This document shows, in pieces, positions 40,872 to 49,027 of a stretch of 64,000 nt of DNA. Within the stretch, counting starts at the first letter, position 1; every line of letters starts with the position of its first letter. Made by a program: the position numbers and the translations under genes. Source of the DNA: Clostridia bacterium (lineage in GTDB: Bacteria; Bacillota; Clostridia; Christensenellales; Aristaeellaceae); NCBI GenBank assembly GCA_017448975.1, contig JAFSKN010000040.1:1-64000 (forward strand), written 5' to 3'. The notes below the pieces were generated by a model. The model had not been told where the DNA came from, did not search any database, and was given only the letters and a program-made list of their open reading frames with translations.

Positions 40872-42257
40872 GTGGAGAAGACCAAAAAAGTCCAGCCCGG
40901 CTACGGCATCGTGGAGGGCGTGATCTGGCAGCAGCTGCTGATTTTTTTCTTTCCCATTCTGCTGGGCACGTTTTTCCAGCAGCTTTATAATACTGCCGAC
41001 GCCATGATCGTGGGCAAATACGTGGGCAAGCAGGCGCTGGCGGCGGTGGGCGGCTCCACGGGCAACCTGATCAACCTGATCGTGGGCTTTTTCGTGGGCC
41101 TGGCCTCCGGCGCGACGGTGATCATCTCCCAATTTTTCGGCGCGCGGCAGGAAAAAGAAGTTTCCCGCACGGTGCATACCGCCATCGCCCTGGCCGTGTG
41201 CATGGGCCTGGGGCTGACGGTGATCGGCTATTTTCTGTCGCCCACGTTCCTGCAATGGATGAACACCCCGGAGGACGTGATGGAGCCCGCGGTGGCGTAC
41301 ATTCGCGTGTATTTCCTTGGCATGGTGCCCTCCCTGATTTACAATATCGGCTCCGGCATCCTGCGGGCGGTGGGCGATTCCCGGCGGCCCCTCTATTTCC
41401 TGATTGCCGCCTGCATGACCAATATCGTGCTGGACCTGCTGCTGGTGATCGGCGCGGACATGGGCGTGACCGGAGCGGCCCTGGCCACCATCCTCAGCCA
41501 GACGGTGAGCGCCGTGCTGGTGCTGGTGGTGCTGATGCGGTCCCATACGGCTTATCATCTGTCTCTGTCCAAAGTGCGCTTCCATGGCGATTTGCTGCGC
41601 CGGGTGGTGCAGATCGGCCTGCCCGCCGGGCTGCAATCGGTGATGTATTCCATTTCCAATGTGCTGATCCAGAGCTTTGTGAACAATTTCGGCACCGACG
41701 TGTCCGCCGCCTGGAGCGCCTGGGGCCGGCTGGACGGCCTGCAGTGGATGGTGCTGAACGCCTTCGGCATTTCCATCACCACTTTTGTGGGCCAGAACTT
41801 CGGGGCCATGAAGTTTGACCGGGTAAAGAAGGGCGTGAAGCAATGCCTGCTCATGGCCTTTGCCGCCGCCGCGTGCTGCTCCGGCATGCTCATGCTGTTC
41901 GGGCGGAGCCTTTACCACCTGTTCGCCAACGATGAAACCGTTATCGAAAAGGGCATGGAAATCCTGTGGCTCATCGCGCCCTATTACGTCACCTACACCT
42001 GCATCGAAATCCTGTCCGGCGCCATGCGCGGCGCGGGCGAGGCCCTGGCCCCCACTCTCATGACCCTGTTCGGCGTGTGCGCCCTGCGGCTGATCTGGCT
42101 GCTGGTCTTCGTCGCCCGTGACCCCACCATCCCCCGCACCATGTTCAGCTACCCCATGACCTGGACGGTCACCTCCTGCCTGTTCATTATCTATTACTGG
42201 AAGGGCGGCTGGATGAAACGATGCCAGGAAAGGCTGATTACAAGGCTGGATAATTGA
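40872..42257 (+). CDS. MATE-family efflux transporter
   Basis: 461 residues with 12 predicted membrane helices and two MATE halves (PILLGTFFQQLYNTADAMIVGKYVG and LPAGLQSVMYSISNVLIQSF). It probably exports cationic compounds in exchange for Na+ or H+. Unlike the protein at 30833 it has no C-terminal ATPase domain. The start is GTG, preceded by GAGGT. The 3' end (42163-42241) has an 89%-identical fragment at 42922-43000, so mazEF is flanked by the real and the copied gene end. Confidence 0.93.
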   Translation: MEKTKKVQPGYGIVEGVIWQQLLIFFFPILLGTFFQQLYNTADAMIVGKYVGKQALAAVGGSTGNLINLIVGFFVGLASGATVIISQFFGARQEKEVSRTVHTAIALAVCMGLGLTVIGYFLSPTFLQWMNTPEDVMEPAVAYIRVYFLGMVPSLIYNIGSGILRAVGDSRRPLYFLIAACMTNIVLDLLLVIGADMGVTGAALATILSQTVSAVLVLVVLMRSHTAYHLSLSKVRFHGDLLRRVVQIGLPAGLQSVMYSISNVLIQSFVNNFGTDVSAAWSAWGRLDGLQWMVLNAFGISITTFVGQNFGAMKFDRVKKGVKQCLLMAFAAAACCSGMLMLFGRSLYHLFANDETVIEKGMEILWLIAPYYVTYTCIEILSGAMRGAGEALAPTLMTLFGVCALRLIWLLVFVARDPTIPRTMFSYPMTWTVTSCLFIIYYWKGGWMKRCQERLITRLDN

Positions 42258-42276
42258 AAGCGGGTGCTCTCATTGG

Positions 42277-42305
42277 TTGACAAAGGGCTACCCAATGTAT
42301 ATACT
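42277..42305 (+). promoter_or_regulatory. Promoter of mazEF
   Basis: TTGACA (42277-42282), 17-base spacer, TATACT (42300-42305), only 20 bases after the MATE stop codon. Confidence 0.82.
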
Positions 42306-42328
42306 ATAGGAAAAAGGGGGAATTGCTC

Positions 42329-42574
42329 ATGACACAGGTTTTGATTCAGAAATGGGGGAACAGCCAGGGTGTCCGGCTGCCGAAAGTGGTTTTAAACGCC
42401 GCCAATCTGCGGGAAAATGACACGGTGGCCGTTTTTGTGGATAAAAACAGTATCATGCTCCGCAAGGTCGAGCCCCATCGGACGCTGGATGATCTTTTCG
42501 CCGGGTATGACGGGGATTATCGCCCCATCGAGTTCGACACCGGCGCGGACGTTGGATTGGAGGCGTTCGACTGA
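42329..42574 (+). CDS. mazE: MazE-like AbrB-fold antitoxin
   Basis: 81 residues. The N-terminal swapped-hairpin AbrB/MazE DNA-binding fold is recognisable by IQKWGNSQGVRLPK and LRENDTVAVFV. The C-terminal tail, LDDLFAGYDGDYRPIEFDTG, is the acidic toxin-binding arm. It should neutralise MazF and repress the operon by binding the promoter just upstream. The ATG at 42329 follows AAAAAGGGGG. It overlaps mazF by one base, giving translational coupling. Confidence 0.92.
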   Translation: MTQVLIQKWGNSQGVRLPKVVLNAANLRENDTVAVFVDKNSIMLRKVEPHRTLDDLFAGYDGDYRPIEFDTGADVGLEAFD

Positions 42575-42912
42575 TGGCCGAATACCGTCCGCAGCAGGGC
42601 GATATCGTCATGCTGAATTTTACGCCCCAGGCCGGTCATGAACAGGCAGGACGACGGCCCGCCCTGGTAATCAGCAACGCCAGCTTTCACCGCTATACCG
42701 GGCTGGCGATTTTCTGTCCCATCACCAACCAAATCAAGAATTATCCCCTGCACGTCAAACTGGACGGCAGAACCCGAATAACCGGTGAAATCCTGTGCGA
42801 GCATGTGAAATCCCTGGATTATAAGGCAAGACAAATCGCTTTTGTGGAAACGCTGCCGGAAGATTTGCTTTATGACGTGCTGGAGCGTGTGAGGATGTCG
42901 CTGGAATCCTAA
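42574..42912 (+). CDS. mazF: MazF-family endoribonuclease toxin
   Basis: 112 residues, a normal PemK/MazF length. Characteristic features are the N-terminal QQGDIVMLNFTPQAGHEQAGRRPALVIS, the Thr/Asn-containing FCPITNQIKNYPLHV strand and the final helix EDLLYDVLERVRMSL. Such toxins cut mRNA at short motifs. All expected elements, including the basic Arg pair after GHEQAG, are intact. It ends just before a REP half-palindrome and the copied MATE fragment, so the toxin-antitoxin pair looks like an inserted module. Confidence 0.93.
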   Translation: MAEYRPQQGDIVMLNFTPQAGHEQAGRRPALVISNASFHRYTGLAIFCPITNQIKNYPLHVKLDGRTRITGEILCEHVKSLDYKARQIAFVETLPEDLLYDVLERVRMSLES

Positions 42913-42931
42913 GAGCACAGGGGACGGTCAC
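42913..42931 (+). repeat. Truncated REP unit joined to MATE-derived sequence
   Basis: GAGCACAGGGGACGGT is the left half of the RAYT REP. From GGACGGTCAC on it merges into the MATE 3' fragment; the seven bases GGACGGT are shared by both, so the junction is at microhomology. Confidence 0.65.
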
Positions 42932-43000
42932 TTCCTGCCTGTTCATTGTGTACTACTGGAAAGGCGGCTGAATGAAATGGTGCAAGGAAAGGCTGATTAC
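42922..43000 (+). pseudogene. Copied 3'-end fragment of the MATE gene
   Basis: 79 bases with 70 identical to 42163-42241, the last codons of the MATE gene. The copy contains an in-frame stop (TGG to TGA) and no upstream coding sequence. It is either an old partial duplication or the relic of a second, tandem MATE gene. Confidence 0.75.
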
Positions 43001-43185
43001 GAGAAGGAGGGAGTGAAGACAGAGAATATATTTACGGTCGACGGGAAGGCGCAGACATAAGCATGAAAGTAACGCAGAACACAAGGATGCTTTCACACAA
43101 ACCATCCCCATGAAAGCAAAATGGTTGAAGCTATCTATCTTCCGTACAGATGATGAATAAGATATAAACACGAAGAGGTATTACG

Positions 43186-43707
43186 ATGAAAAAGCTGGTG
43201 TCATTACTACTTGCTCTGTCTCTGATTCTCTTGCCGATGATTGCATTGGCAGATTACGCATCTATGACAGATGATGAACTGCAAACAGAATTGAATCAGA
43301 TACGTGCAGAGATAGCAAAAAGAGTTTCTGTAAAAGAAGGAAAACAGGTTCTTGCAGAAGCTGACGGAATAACAGTAACATTAAAGGGAGAACCCTCATG
43401 GGAGAAGAGCTATGATGGAACCCACTATATTGTGCTACAAGTTACTGTCGTTAATACCTCTAATGAGGCTGTTGGAGTAAGACAAGATGATGTATATCTA
43501 AATGGTTGGAAAGTCAGTTGCTCTTTCCAGACATCGTTGGACCCGGGTATGAAAACGAAGGATAAAATTACGATTTACAAAGTTGATGAAGATGCTGATT
43601 TAGAAAAGATTGAAGATTTGGAGGATATTAAGATAACCTTCTTAACTTTTGATGCGAAAACCTTCTGGACAAAAACAAAAAATATTACCACAACAATTAC
43701 CTTTTGA
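43186..43707 (+). CDS. Small secreted protein of unknown function, AT-rich
   Basis: 173 residues. Signal peptide (about 1-22, ending IALA), a short motif SMTDDELQTELNQIRAEIAKR and a beta-rich domain of about 110 residues. The domain (GITVTLKGEPSWE, YIVLQVTVVNTSNEAVGV, GMKTKDKITIYKVDE) resembles immunoglobulin-like accessory domains such as DUF4352 or DUF5067; this is only a resemblance. The motif after the signal peptide recalls the protein at 3313, which is also AT-rich. No partner is apparent. The ATG follows GAAGAGGT. Base composition differs from its neighbours, suggesting recent acquisition. Confidence 0.75.
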   Translation: MKKLVSLLLALSLILLPMIALADYASMTDDELQTELNQIRAEIAKRVSVKEGKQVLAEADGITVTLKGEPSWEKSYDGTHYIVLQVTVVNTSNEAVGVRQDDVYLNGWKVSCSFQTSLDPGMKTKDKITIYKVDEDADLEKIEDLEDIKITFLTFDAKTFWTKTKNITTTITF

Positions 43708-43821
43708 TTACTAATGGTCGGAAACTCGTGGAATGGTTTTGTAAAAAAAACATCCCCACGTTCTATGTTGCTTTCCTGCTTTTGTCTGTGCTTCCTGCCG
43801 CTTGCATGAATGTCCTCTATA

Positions 43822-43849
43822 GAGCACGGGGGTCGGTTCTCCGTGTTCT
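43822..43849. repeat. REP palindrome variant with compensatory change
   Basis: AGCACGGGGGTCGGTTCTCC followed by GTGTTCT. Relative to the RAYT REP the arms changed from CACAG/CTGTG to CACGG/CCGTG, keeping the pairing. Confidence 0.65.
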
Positions 43850-43858
43850 TTCCAAATC

Positions 43859-43900
43859 AAAGAAAAAGGCGGTTCTTGCCGCTTTTTCTTTGCGTTTTTG
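43859..43900 (+). terminator. Terminator-like hairpin after the AT-rich secreted gene
   Basis: AAAGAAAAAGGCGG and CCGCTTTTTCTTT arms around a short loop, followed by GCGTTTTTG. It may act in both directions. Confidence 0.65.
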
Positions 43901-43994
43901 TTTGATATGGCCCCGTTCATTCCATTGTATTTCTCTTTTCTCCGCGCTACACTTCTTTTGCGACCGTTTTCAGTCGCAGAAAGAAGGCCCTCCT

Positions 43995-44333
43995 ATGAGC
44001 AATACCATGGATTATAAGGGCTATACCGGCAGCGTGGAGTTTTCCCCGGAAGATCGCCTGCTTTTCGGCAAAGTCCTGGGCATTAAAGCCCTCATTTCCT
44101 ATGAAGGAACATCCGCCGATGATCTGGTGGAAGGTTTTCAGGGCGCCGTGGACGATTATTTGGCCCTCTGCGCGGCCCAGGGCGTCGCGCCGGAAAAGCC
44201 CTACAAGGGCTCCTTTAACGTCCGCATTCCCCCGGAGCTGCATCGCCAGGCCGCCGTATTTGCCGACGCGCACCACATTTCCCTGAACGAAACGGTGAAA
44301 AACGCCTTGACCGCCTATGTGTATTCCCATTGA
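43995..44333 (+). CDS. HicB-family antitoxin-like protein without HicA
   Basis: 112 residues. The N-terminal part (DYKGYTGSVEFSPEDRLLFGKVLGIKALISYEGTSADDLVEGF) has the HicB partial RNase H-like fold, and the C-terminal FNVRIPPELHRQAAVFADAHHISLNETVKNAL is a ribbon-helix-helix DNA-binding domain. HicB normally neutralises the mRNA interferase HicA, but no HicA-sized ORF with a dsRBD-like fold lies on either side. It may be an orphan regulator or a pair that lost its toxin. The ATG at 43995 follows AGAAGG; the frame is open further upstream, but that part overlaps a terminator and a REP. REP-like palindromes lie on both sides. Confidence 0.85.
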   Translation: MSNTMDYKGYTGSVEFSPEDRLLFGKVLGIKALISYEGTSADDLVEGFQGAVDDYLALCAAQGVAPEKPYKGSFNVRIPPELHRQAAVFADAHHISLNETVKNALTAYVYSH

Positions 44334-44334
44334 A

Positions 44335-44360
44335 AGAGCACAGGGCTGATTCTCTGTATA
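44335..44360. repeat. Degenerate REP-like palindrome between hicB and the HD-GYP gene
   Basis: AGAGCACAGGGCTGATTCTC followed by TGTA, a diverged form of the RAYT REP. A weaker remnant (AAACACAGGAACGATTCTA) lies at 45478-45496 after the HD-GYP gene. Confidence 0.5.
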
Positions 44361-44373
44361 AAGGAGGCCGTGT

Positions 44374-45474
44374 ATGTCTGAGCTTGAAAAAGCGCAAGCC
44401 AACATCAAGCGCATTGGAAAAATCATTTTCAGAGCCTGTTTCGTGGTCAAAATCATTCTGATCGTCATGATCGTGGGGCAGGCGGCGCTTACCTTTTCCG
44501 TCTATTTGAATCCCAAGGCCGCGGTTTTCCTCGGAGAACGGCTGGACGACAGTTTCCTTTTTCATTTCCTGCGGGACGCCGCAAAACTGGATTCGCTGGA
44601 GCCTAAATACGTCGCCACCATTGGCAGCGCGGTGCTGATGGTATCTTATTTCGCCGTTTTTATGATGATCAAAACGGCCTCCGCGCTGGTGAAGCCTCTG
44701 GCGAAGGGAGAAAGGCCCTTTGACGTGGCTACCGCCCAAAAAACCAGGAAACGGGCCTTTTATCTGCTGTTCTTCATCTTTTATAATCCGGTGCTTGCCA
44801 TCGTTTCTTTCACGCTGGTGATGCTGTTTTCCTATATCATGGAATACGGCGGCTATATCCAGGAACGGGCGGACGAAACCAACCGCATCCAGGAAGAAAT
44901 GATCATGTCCCTGGCGGAGATATCGGAAAACAAATCCGGCCAGACGGGGCAGCATATCAAGCGGGTGTCGGAATACGCCAAGATTTTGGCGGATCAGCTG
45001 GGCTTGCCCACGGAGGAAAGCGAAATGATCCGCATCGCGTCCACCATGCACGACGTGGGAAAAATCATGATCCCTTCCGAGATCCTGGAAAAGCCGGGCA
45101 AGCTGACGGACGAAGAATACGCGGTGATCAAAACCCATACCACCTTAGGCGGCAAGCTGCTGGAAAACGTGGAGGGCGAAGAAATGAAGCTTTCCCGCAC
45201 TATCGCGCTCCAGCACCATGAACGGTACGACGGCAAAGGCTATCCCAGCCAGCTTGCGGGGGACAGCATCAGCATGGAGGGACGGATCGTAGCCGTGGCG
45301 GACGTTTACGACGCGCTGACCAGCAAGCGAAGCTATAAAAACGCCTGGAAAGAAGAAGACGCTTTCCAGGAAATCGTGAAGGGGCGCGGCACCCAGTTTG
45401 ACCCGCGGGTGGTGGACGCTTTCGTGGCCGCCCACGATAAGATCATTGACGTGAGGAAGAAATATCGTTTATAA
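44374..45474 (+). CDS. Membrane HD-GYP-domain phosphodiesterase
   Basis: 366 residues. Three membrane helices (about 23-42, 82-100 and 129-155) precede a cytoplasmic HD-GYP domain. The metal-binding set is visible: HIKRVSEYAK, His226-Asp227 in MHDVGKIMIP, THTTLGG, and HHERYDGKGYP at 281-291 with the GYP triad. These enzymes hydrolyse cyclic-di-GMP, some act on cGAMP. The sensor part is short and unusual, with no PAS or Cache domain seen. The ATG follows AAAGGAGG. It lies between REP-like palindromes and upstream of fucI. It adds a second degradative activity to the cyclic-di-GMP enzymes at 16-20 kb. Confidence 0.92.
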   Translation: MSELEKAQANIKRIGKIIFRACFVVKIILIVMIVGQAALTFSVYLNPKAAVFLGERLDDSFLFHFLRDAAKLDSLEPKYVATIGSAVLMVSYFAVFMMIKTASALVKPLAKGERPFDVATAQKTRKRAFYLLFFIFYNPVLAIVSFTLVMLFSYIMEYGGYIQERADETNRIQEEMIMSLAEISENKSGQTGQHIKRVSEYAKILADQLGLPTEESEMIRIASTMHDVGKIMIPSEILEKPGKLTDEEYAVIKTHTTLGGKLLENVEGEEMKLSRTIALQHHERYDGKGYPSQLAGDSISMEGRIVAVADVYDALTSKRSYKNAWKEEDAFQEIVKGRGTQFDPRVVDAFVAAHDKIIDVRKKYRL

Positions 45475-45558
45475 TTGAAAACACAGGAACGATTCTATTA
45501 TATTCCGATTCGGCTCCAATCGCATTTTATCCAATCAACAGACAGGAGGAAAAAACAC

Positions 45559-47331
45559 ATGTTGTATCCAAAAATCGGCATTCGGCCCGTCATCGACGGC
45601 CGCTGGGGCGGCATCCGGGAGAGCTTGGAGGACCAGACCATGGGCCTGGCAACCGCCGCCAAGGAACTGATCGAAACCCTGCGCTACCCGGACGGCACCC
45701 CCGTTCAGGCGGTGATTTCTCCCTGCACCATCGGGGGCGGAGCGGAGAGCGCCAAGTGCGAGGAATTTTTCTCCACCCAGAACGTGGTGGCGACCCTCAC
45801 CGTGACCCCCTGCTGGTGCTACGGCATGGAAACCTTCGACATGAACCCCACCACCGTCAAGGCGGTATGGGGCTTCAACGGCACCGAGCGCCCCGGCGCG
45901 GTGTATTTAGCCGCCGTGCTGGCCGCCTATGCCCAGAAGGGCCTGCCCGCTTTCTCCATTTACGGCCATGACGTGCAGGATTTGGGCGACCGCACCGTGC
46001 CGGAGGACGTGAAGGAAAAGATTTTGCTCTTCGCCCGCTGCGCCGTGGCGGTGGGCTGGATGAAGAACAAAGCCTACGTCAACATCGGCGGCGTGGCCAT
46101 GGGCATCATGGGCTCCTTCTGCGATACCCAGGTGATGCAGAAATATTTGGGCATCCGGGCGGAATGGGTGGATATGACGGAGCTGCTGCGCCGCATCACC
46201 CTGGAAATCTACGACCCCAAGGAATATGAAAAGGCCCTGGCCTGGATCAAAAAGAACTGCAAAGAGGGCTTCGACTGCAACGCCGGGAAGGACCTGCCCG
46301 AAATCGTCACCCGCTCAAAGCACATCCCTGCGGACAAGGACTGGGAATTCATCGCCAAGCTCACCTGTATCGTCAAGGACATCCTTTTTGGCAATCCCAA
46401 GCTGGACGACATGGGCTGGCATGAGGAAGCCTTGGGCAAAAACGCCGTGGCGGGCGGCTTCCAGGGCCAGCGCCAGTGGACGGACTGGCTGCCCAACGGC
46501 GATTTCACCGAAGCCATCATGGCTTCCACCTTCGACTGGAACGGCCCCAAGCAGCCCACGGCCTTCGCTACCGAAAACGACACCATGAACGGCGTTTCCA
46601 TGCTGCTGGGCACCCTGGTGTCCAATACCGCCCCCTGCTTCCACGACGTGCGCACCTATTGGAGCCCCGAGGCGGTGAAGCGCGTCACCGGCTGGCAGGC
46701 CGAGGGCGCGGCGGCAAACGGCTTCATTCATCTGATCAATTCCGGGGCCACCGCCCTGGACTGCACCGGCGCGGCGGGGGGCAAAATGAAGCCCTTCTGG
46801 GAAATGACCGAAAAGGATATGGACGCCTGCCTGAAAGCCACCGACTGGTGCCGGGCCAATTACCAGTATTTCCGGGGCGGCGGCTTCTCCAGCCATTTCA
46901 AAACCCAGGCCGAAATGCCCGTGACCATGCTGCGCCTGAACATCGTGGAGGGCGTGGGGCTGGTGATGCAGATCGCCGAGGGCACCACCGTGCTGCTGCC
47001 GGATCACGTGCATGATACTTTGGACCAGCGCACCGACCCCACCTGGCCCACCACCTGGTTCGCTCCCCGGCTCACGGGCGAGGGCGCGTTCCGGGACGTG
47101 TATTCCGTCATGGCCAATTGGGGCGCCAACCACGGCGTGACCGTGTACGGCCACGTGGGCGCGGAGCTGATCACCCTGGCCTCCATGCTGCGCATTCCCG
47201 TCACCATGCATAACGTAGCCCCCGAAAAGGTGTACCGTCCCCATTCCTGGGCCGCCTTCGGCACCCAGGACACCCAGGCCGCCGATTACGCCGCCTGCAG
47301 GCATTACGGGCCGCTGTACGGGAAGCTGTAA
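45559..47331 (+). CDS. fucI: L-fucose isomerase
   Basis: 590 residues, virtually the length of the E. coli enzyme (591). It converts L-fucose to L-fuculose, and D-arabinose to D-ribulose, using Mn2+. Conserved segments are the N-terminal [33 protein letters not shown], and the metal-site motifs ATENDTMNG and FHDVRTYW, followed by the C-terminal [18 protein letters not shown]. No fuculokinase or aldolase is adjacent, so the rest of the pathway is elsewhere. The ATG follows GACAGGAGG. Mucin or plant fucose is the likely source in a gut setting. Confidence 0.96.
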   Translation: MLYPKIGIRPVIDGRWGGIRESLEDQTMGLATAAKELIETLRYPDGTPVQAVISPCTIGGGAESAKCEEFFSTQNVVATLTVTPCWCYGMETFDMNPTTVKAVWGFNGTERPGAVYLAAVLAAYAQKGLPAFSIYGHDVQDLGDRTVPEDVKEKILLFARCAVAVGWMKNKAYVNIGGVAMGIMGSFCDTQVMQKYLGIRAEWVDMTELLRRITLEIYDPKEYEKALAWIKKNCKEGFDCNAGKDLPEIVTRSKHIPADKDWEFIAKLTCIVKDILFGNPKLDDMGWHEEALGKNAVAGGFQGQRQWTDWLPNGDFTEAIMASTFDWNGPKQPTAFATENDTMNGVSMLLGTLVSNTAPCFHDVRTYWSPEAVKRVTGWQAEGAAANGFIHLINSGATALDCTGAAGGKMKPFWEMTEKDMDACLKATDWCRANYQYFRGGGFSSHFKTQAEMPVTMLRLNIVEGVGLVMQIAEGTTVLLPDHVHDTLDQRTDPTWPTTWFAPRLTGEGAFRDVYSVMANWGANHGVTVYGHVGAELITLASMLRIPVTMHNVAPEKVYRPHSWAAFGTQDTQAADYAACRHYGPLYGKL

Positions 47332-47345
47332 GGAGGATCGTCCTT

Positions 47346-47789
47346 ATGCGGGAAATCACCACCAGCGTGCAGATCGTGCTGCCCCAGCACTGCAACGGAT
47401 ACCCCCGGCCCCGCCTGTTCGGCGGGCAGATGATGGCCTGGATCGACATCACCGGCGCGGTGGCGGCCCGGCGGTACACCTGCCGTCCCGTGACCACCGT
47501 ATGTGTGGACAACCTGAACTTCATCGGCCCCGCCTACCTGAACGATACCGTGGTGCAGGAGGCGCGGATCACCTGGACGGGCCGCACGTCCCTGGAAGTG
47601 CGGGTGGACAGCTTTGTGGAGAACCTGGACCGCAAGCGCACCCTGGTGAACCGGGCCTACGCCGTGTTCGTGGCCCTGGACGACGAGGACAAGCCCGTGC
47701 CCGTGCCCCCTTTCCAGCCCGAGACCGAGGAGGAAAAGCAGGAATACGCCGCCGCCTTGGCCCGGCGGAAGATCAGGCTGCAAAGGTAA
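47346..47789 (+). CDS. Hot-dog-fold acyl-CoA thioesterase
   Basis: 147 residues, the size of a single hot-dog domain. The N-terminal VLPQHCNGYPRPRLFGGQMMAWIDITGAVAA contains the long helix with the catalytic Asp region of ACOT/YciA-type thioesterases. FIGPAYLNDTVVQEARITWTGRTSLEVRV gives the strand pattern. It should hydrolyse acyl-CoA to the acid and CoA; the preferred chain is unknown. Only 14 bases separate it from fucI, so the two are probably co-transcribed, though no metabolic link is obvious. The ATG follows AAGGAGGATCG. Confidence 0.82.
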   Translation: MREITTSVQIVLPQHCNGYPRPRLFGGQMMAWIDITGAVAARRYTCRPVTTVCVDNLNFIGPAYLNDTVVQEARITWTGRTSLEVRVDSFVENLDRKRTLVNRAYAVFVALDDEDKPVPVPPFQPETEEEKQEYAAALARRKIRLQR

Positions 47790-47824
47790 AGGGAAAAATC
47801 TGCCGCGATCCATGAAACATTTGG

Positions 47825-47853
47825 TTGCAATTCCGCCGAAACTATGCTAAAAT
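47825..47853 (+). promoter_or_regulatory. Promoter of the ABC importer operon
   Basis: TTGCAA (47825-47830), 17-base spacer, TAAAAT (47848-47853). Confidence 0.7.
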
Positions 47854-47907
47854 AGGGGCATCAAAAATGGATGGCATATCCATCATATTTTAAGGAGGGT
47901 TTATCCC

Positions 47908-48936
47908 ATGAAAAAAATCACTGCCCTGCTTCTTGCGCTTATCATGCTGATGAGCGTCAGCACCGTGCTTGCGGAGGGCGAGCGCGTGCTGAATATCTGC
48001 ACCCCCAACAGCGACGGCCTTCGTTCCATTTACCCGCTGTTCGAGCAGGAAACCGGCATCAAGATTAATTCCGAATCCTTGGGCACCGGCGACTGCATGG
48101 CCCGCATCAAGGCTGAAAAGGAACAGGAATATTGCTCCTTCGACCTCATGTACGGCGGCAGCCTGGCCAACTATGTGGCCAACGCCGATCTGTTCCAGGA
48201 TTACTATTCCACCGAGGATGAATTCCTGATGGAAGCGTACCAGAACCAGCTGGGCTTCTGCACCAACTACACCGTGGACGGCAGCGTGCTGCTGGTGAAT
48301 GACGATCTGCTCAAGGAACTGGGCATCGAAGTGCACGGCTACGCTGATCTGCTGCAGCCCGAACTGAAGGGCAAGATCGTTTCCGCCGATCCTTCCGCTT
48401 CCTCTTCCGCTTTCTGCCAGCTGACCAACTGGCTGCTGGTGATGGGCGAGGGCGAAACCGCCGCCGAGCGCTATGAGAGCGACGCCGCCTGGAAGTACAC
48501 CGAAGACCTGCTCAAGGGCCAGGATGTGAAGATCACCTCCGGCTCCTCCGCCGTGTACAAGGGCGTTATCAACGGCGAATACGCCGTGGGCCTGACCTAT
48601 GAAGACCCCTGCGTCACCATGATCAAGGACGGCGCCAAGAACGTGCATATTGTGTATCCCGTGGAAGGCACCGTGTTCCTGCCTGCCCAGATCGGCATCC
48701 CCAAGAACTGCAAGAACCTGGAAGAAGCCCAGGCGTTCGTGGACTTCATGCTCTCCGAAACGGCCCAGAAGTTCCTGGCCGAGCAGACCACCAGCCGCAA
48801 CATCCGCCCCGTGGAATACACCAACGACGATATGACCCCCCTGGCCGACATCGTTCTGGCCTATGAGGACAGCAACTACGTGATCGCCCATACCGCCGAG
48901 CTCAAGACCCGCGTGGGCGACATCCTGAACAAGTAA
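47908..48936 (+). CDS. ABC transporter substrate-binding protein (ferric iron or related type)
   Basis: 342 residues. A signal peptide (1-22, ending VLA) without a lipobox Cys is followed by a two-lobed periplasmic-binding fold of the FbpA/AfuA/PhnS group: VLNICTPNSDGLRSIYPLFEQETGIKINSESLGTGDCMARI, then LQPELKGKIVSADPSASSSAF and a C-terminal hinge. Family members bind Fe3+, 2-aminoethylphosphonate or thiamine; no diagnostic Tyr pair was established, so the ligand is open. The lack of a lipobox is unusual for a Gram-positive cell, in which the protein would need another anchor. It heads an operon with its ATPase and permease. Confidence 0.88.
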   Translation: MKKITALLLALIMLMSVSTVLAEGERVLNICTPNSDGLRSIYPLFEQETGIKINSESLGTGDCMARIKAEKEQEYCSFDLMYGGSLANYVANADLFQDYYSTEDEFLMEAYQNQLGFCTNYTVDGSVLLVNDDLLKELGIEVHGYADLLQPELKGKIVSADPSASSSAFCQLTNWLLVMGEGETAAERYESDAAWKYTEDLLKGQDVKITSGSSAVYKGVINGEYAVGLTYEDPCVTMIKDGAKNVHIVYPVEGTVFLPAQIGIPKNCKNLEEAQAFVDFMLSETAQKFLAEQTTSRNIRPVEYTNDDMTPLADIVLAYEDSNYVIAHTAELKTRVGDILNK

Positions 48937-48953
48937 ACAGCCCGGTTTCAAAC

Positions 48954-48990
48954 GGTGCGCAATCGGTTTGCCGGTTGCGCACCCGCTTTT
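48954..48990 (+). terminator. Intergenic hairpin between binding-protein and ATPase genes
   Basis: GGTGCGCAA/TTGCGCACC stem (48954-48962 and 48975-48983) followed by a short T run. Such partial terminators commonly lower expression of ABC genes after a binding protein. Confidence 0.7.
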
Positions 48991-49027
48991 ATACGGAAAT
49001 TTAAAAGGGAAAGGATTGCAAGGTACT

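Noticed and set aside
43704-43994. Longer HicB start
   Set aside because: The upstream part reads through a REP palindrome and a terminator-like hairpin.
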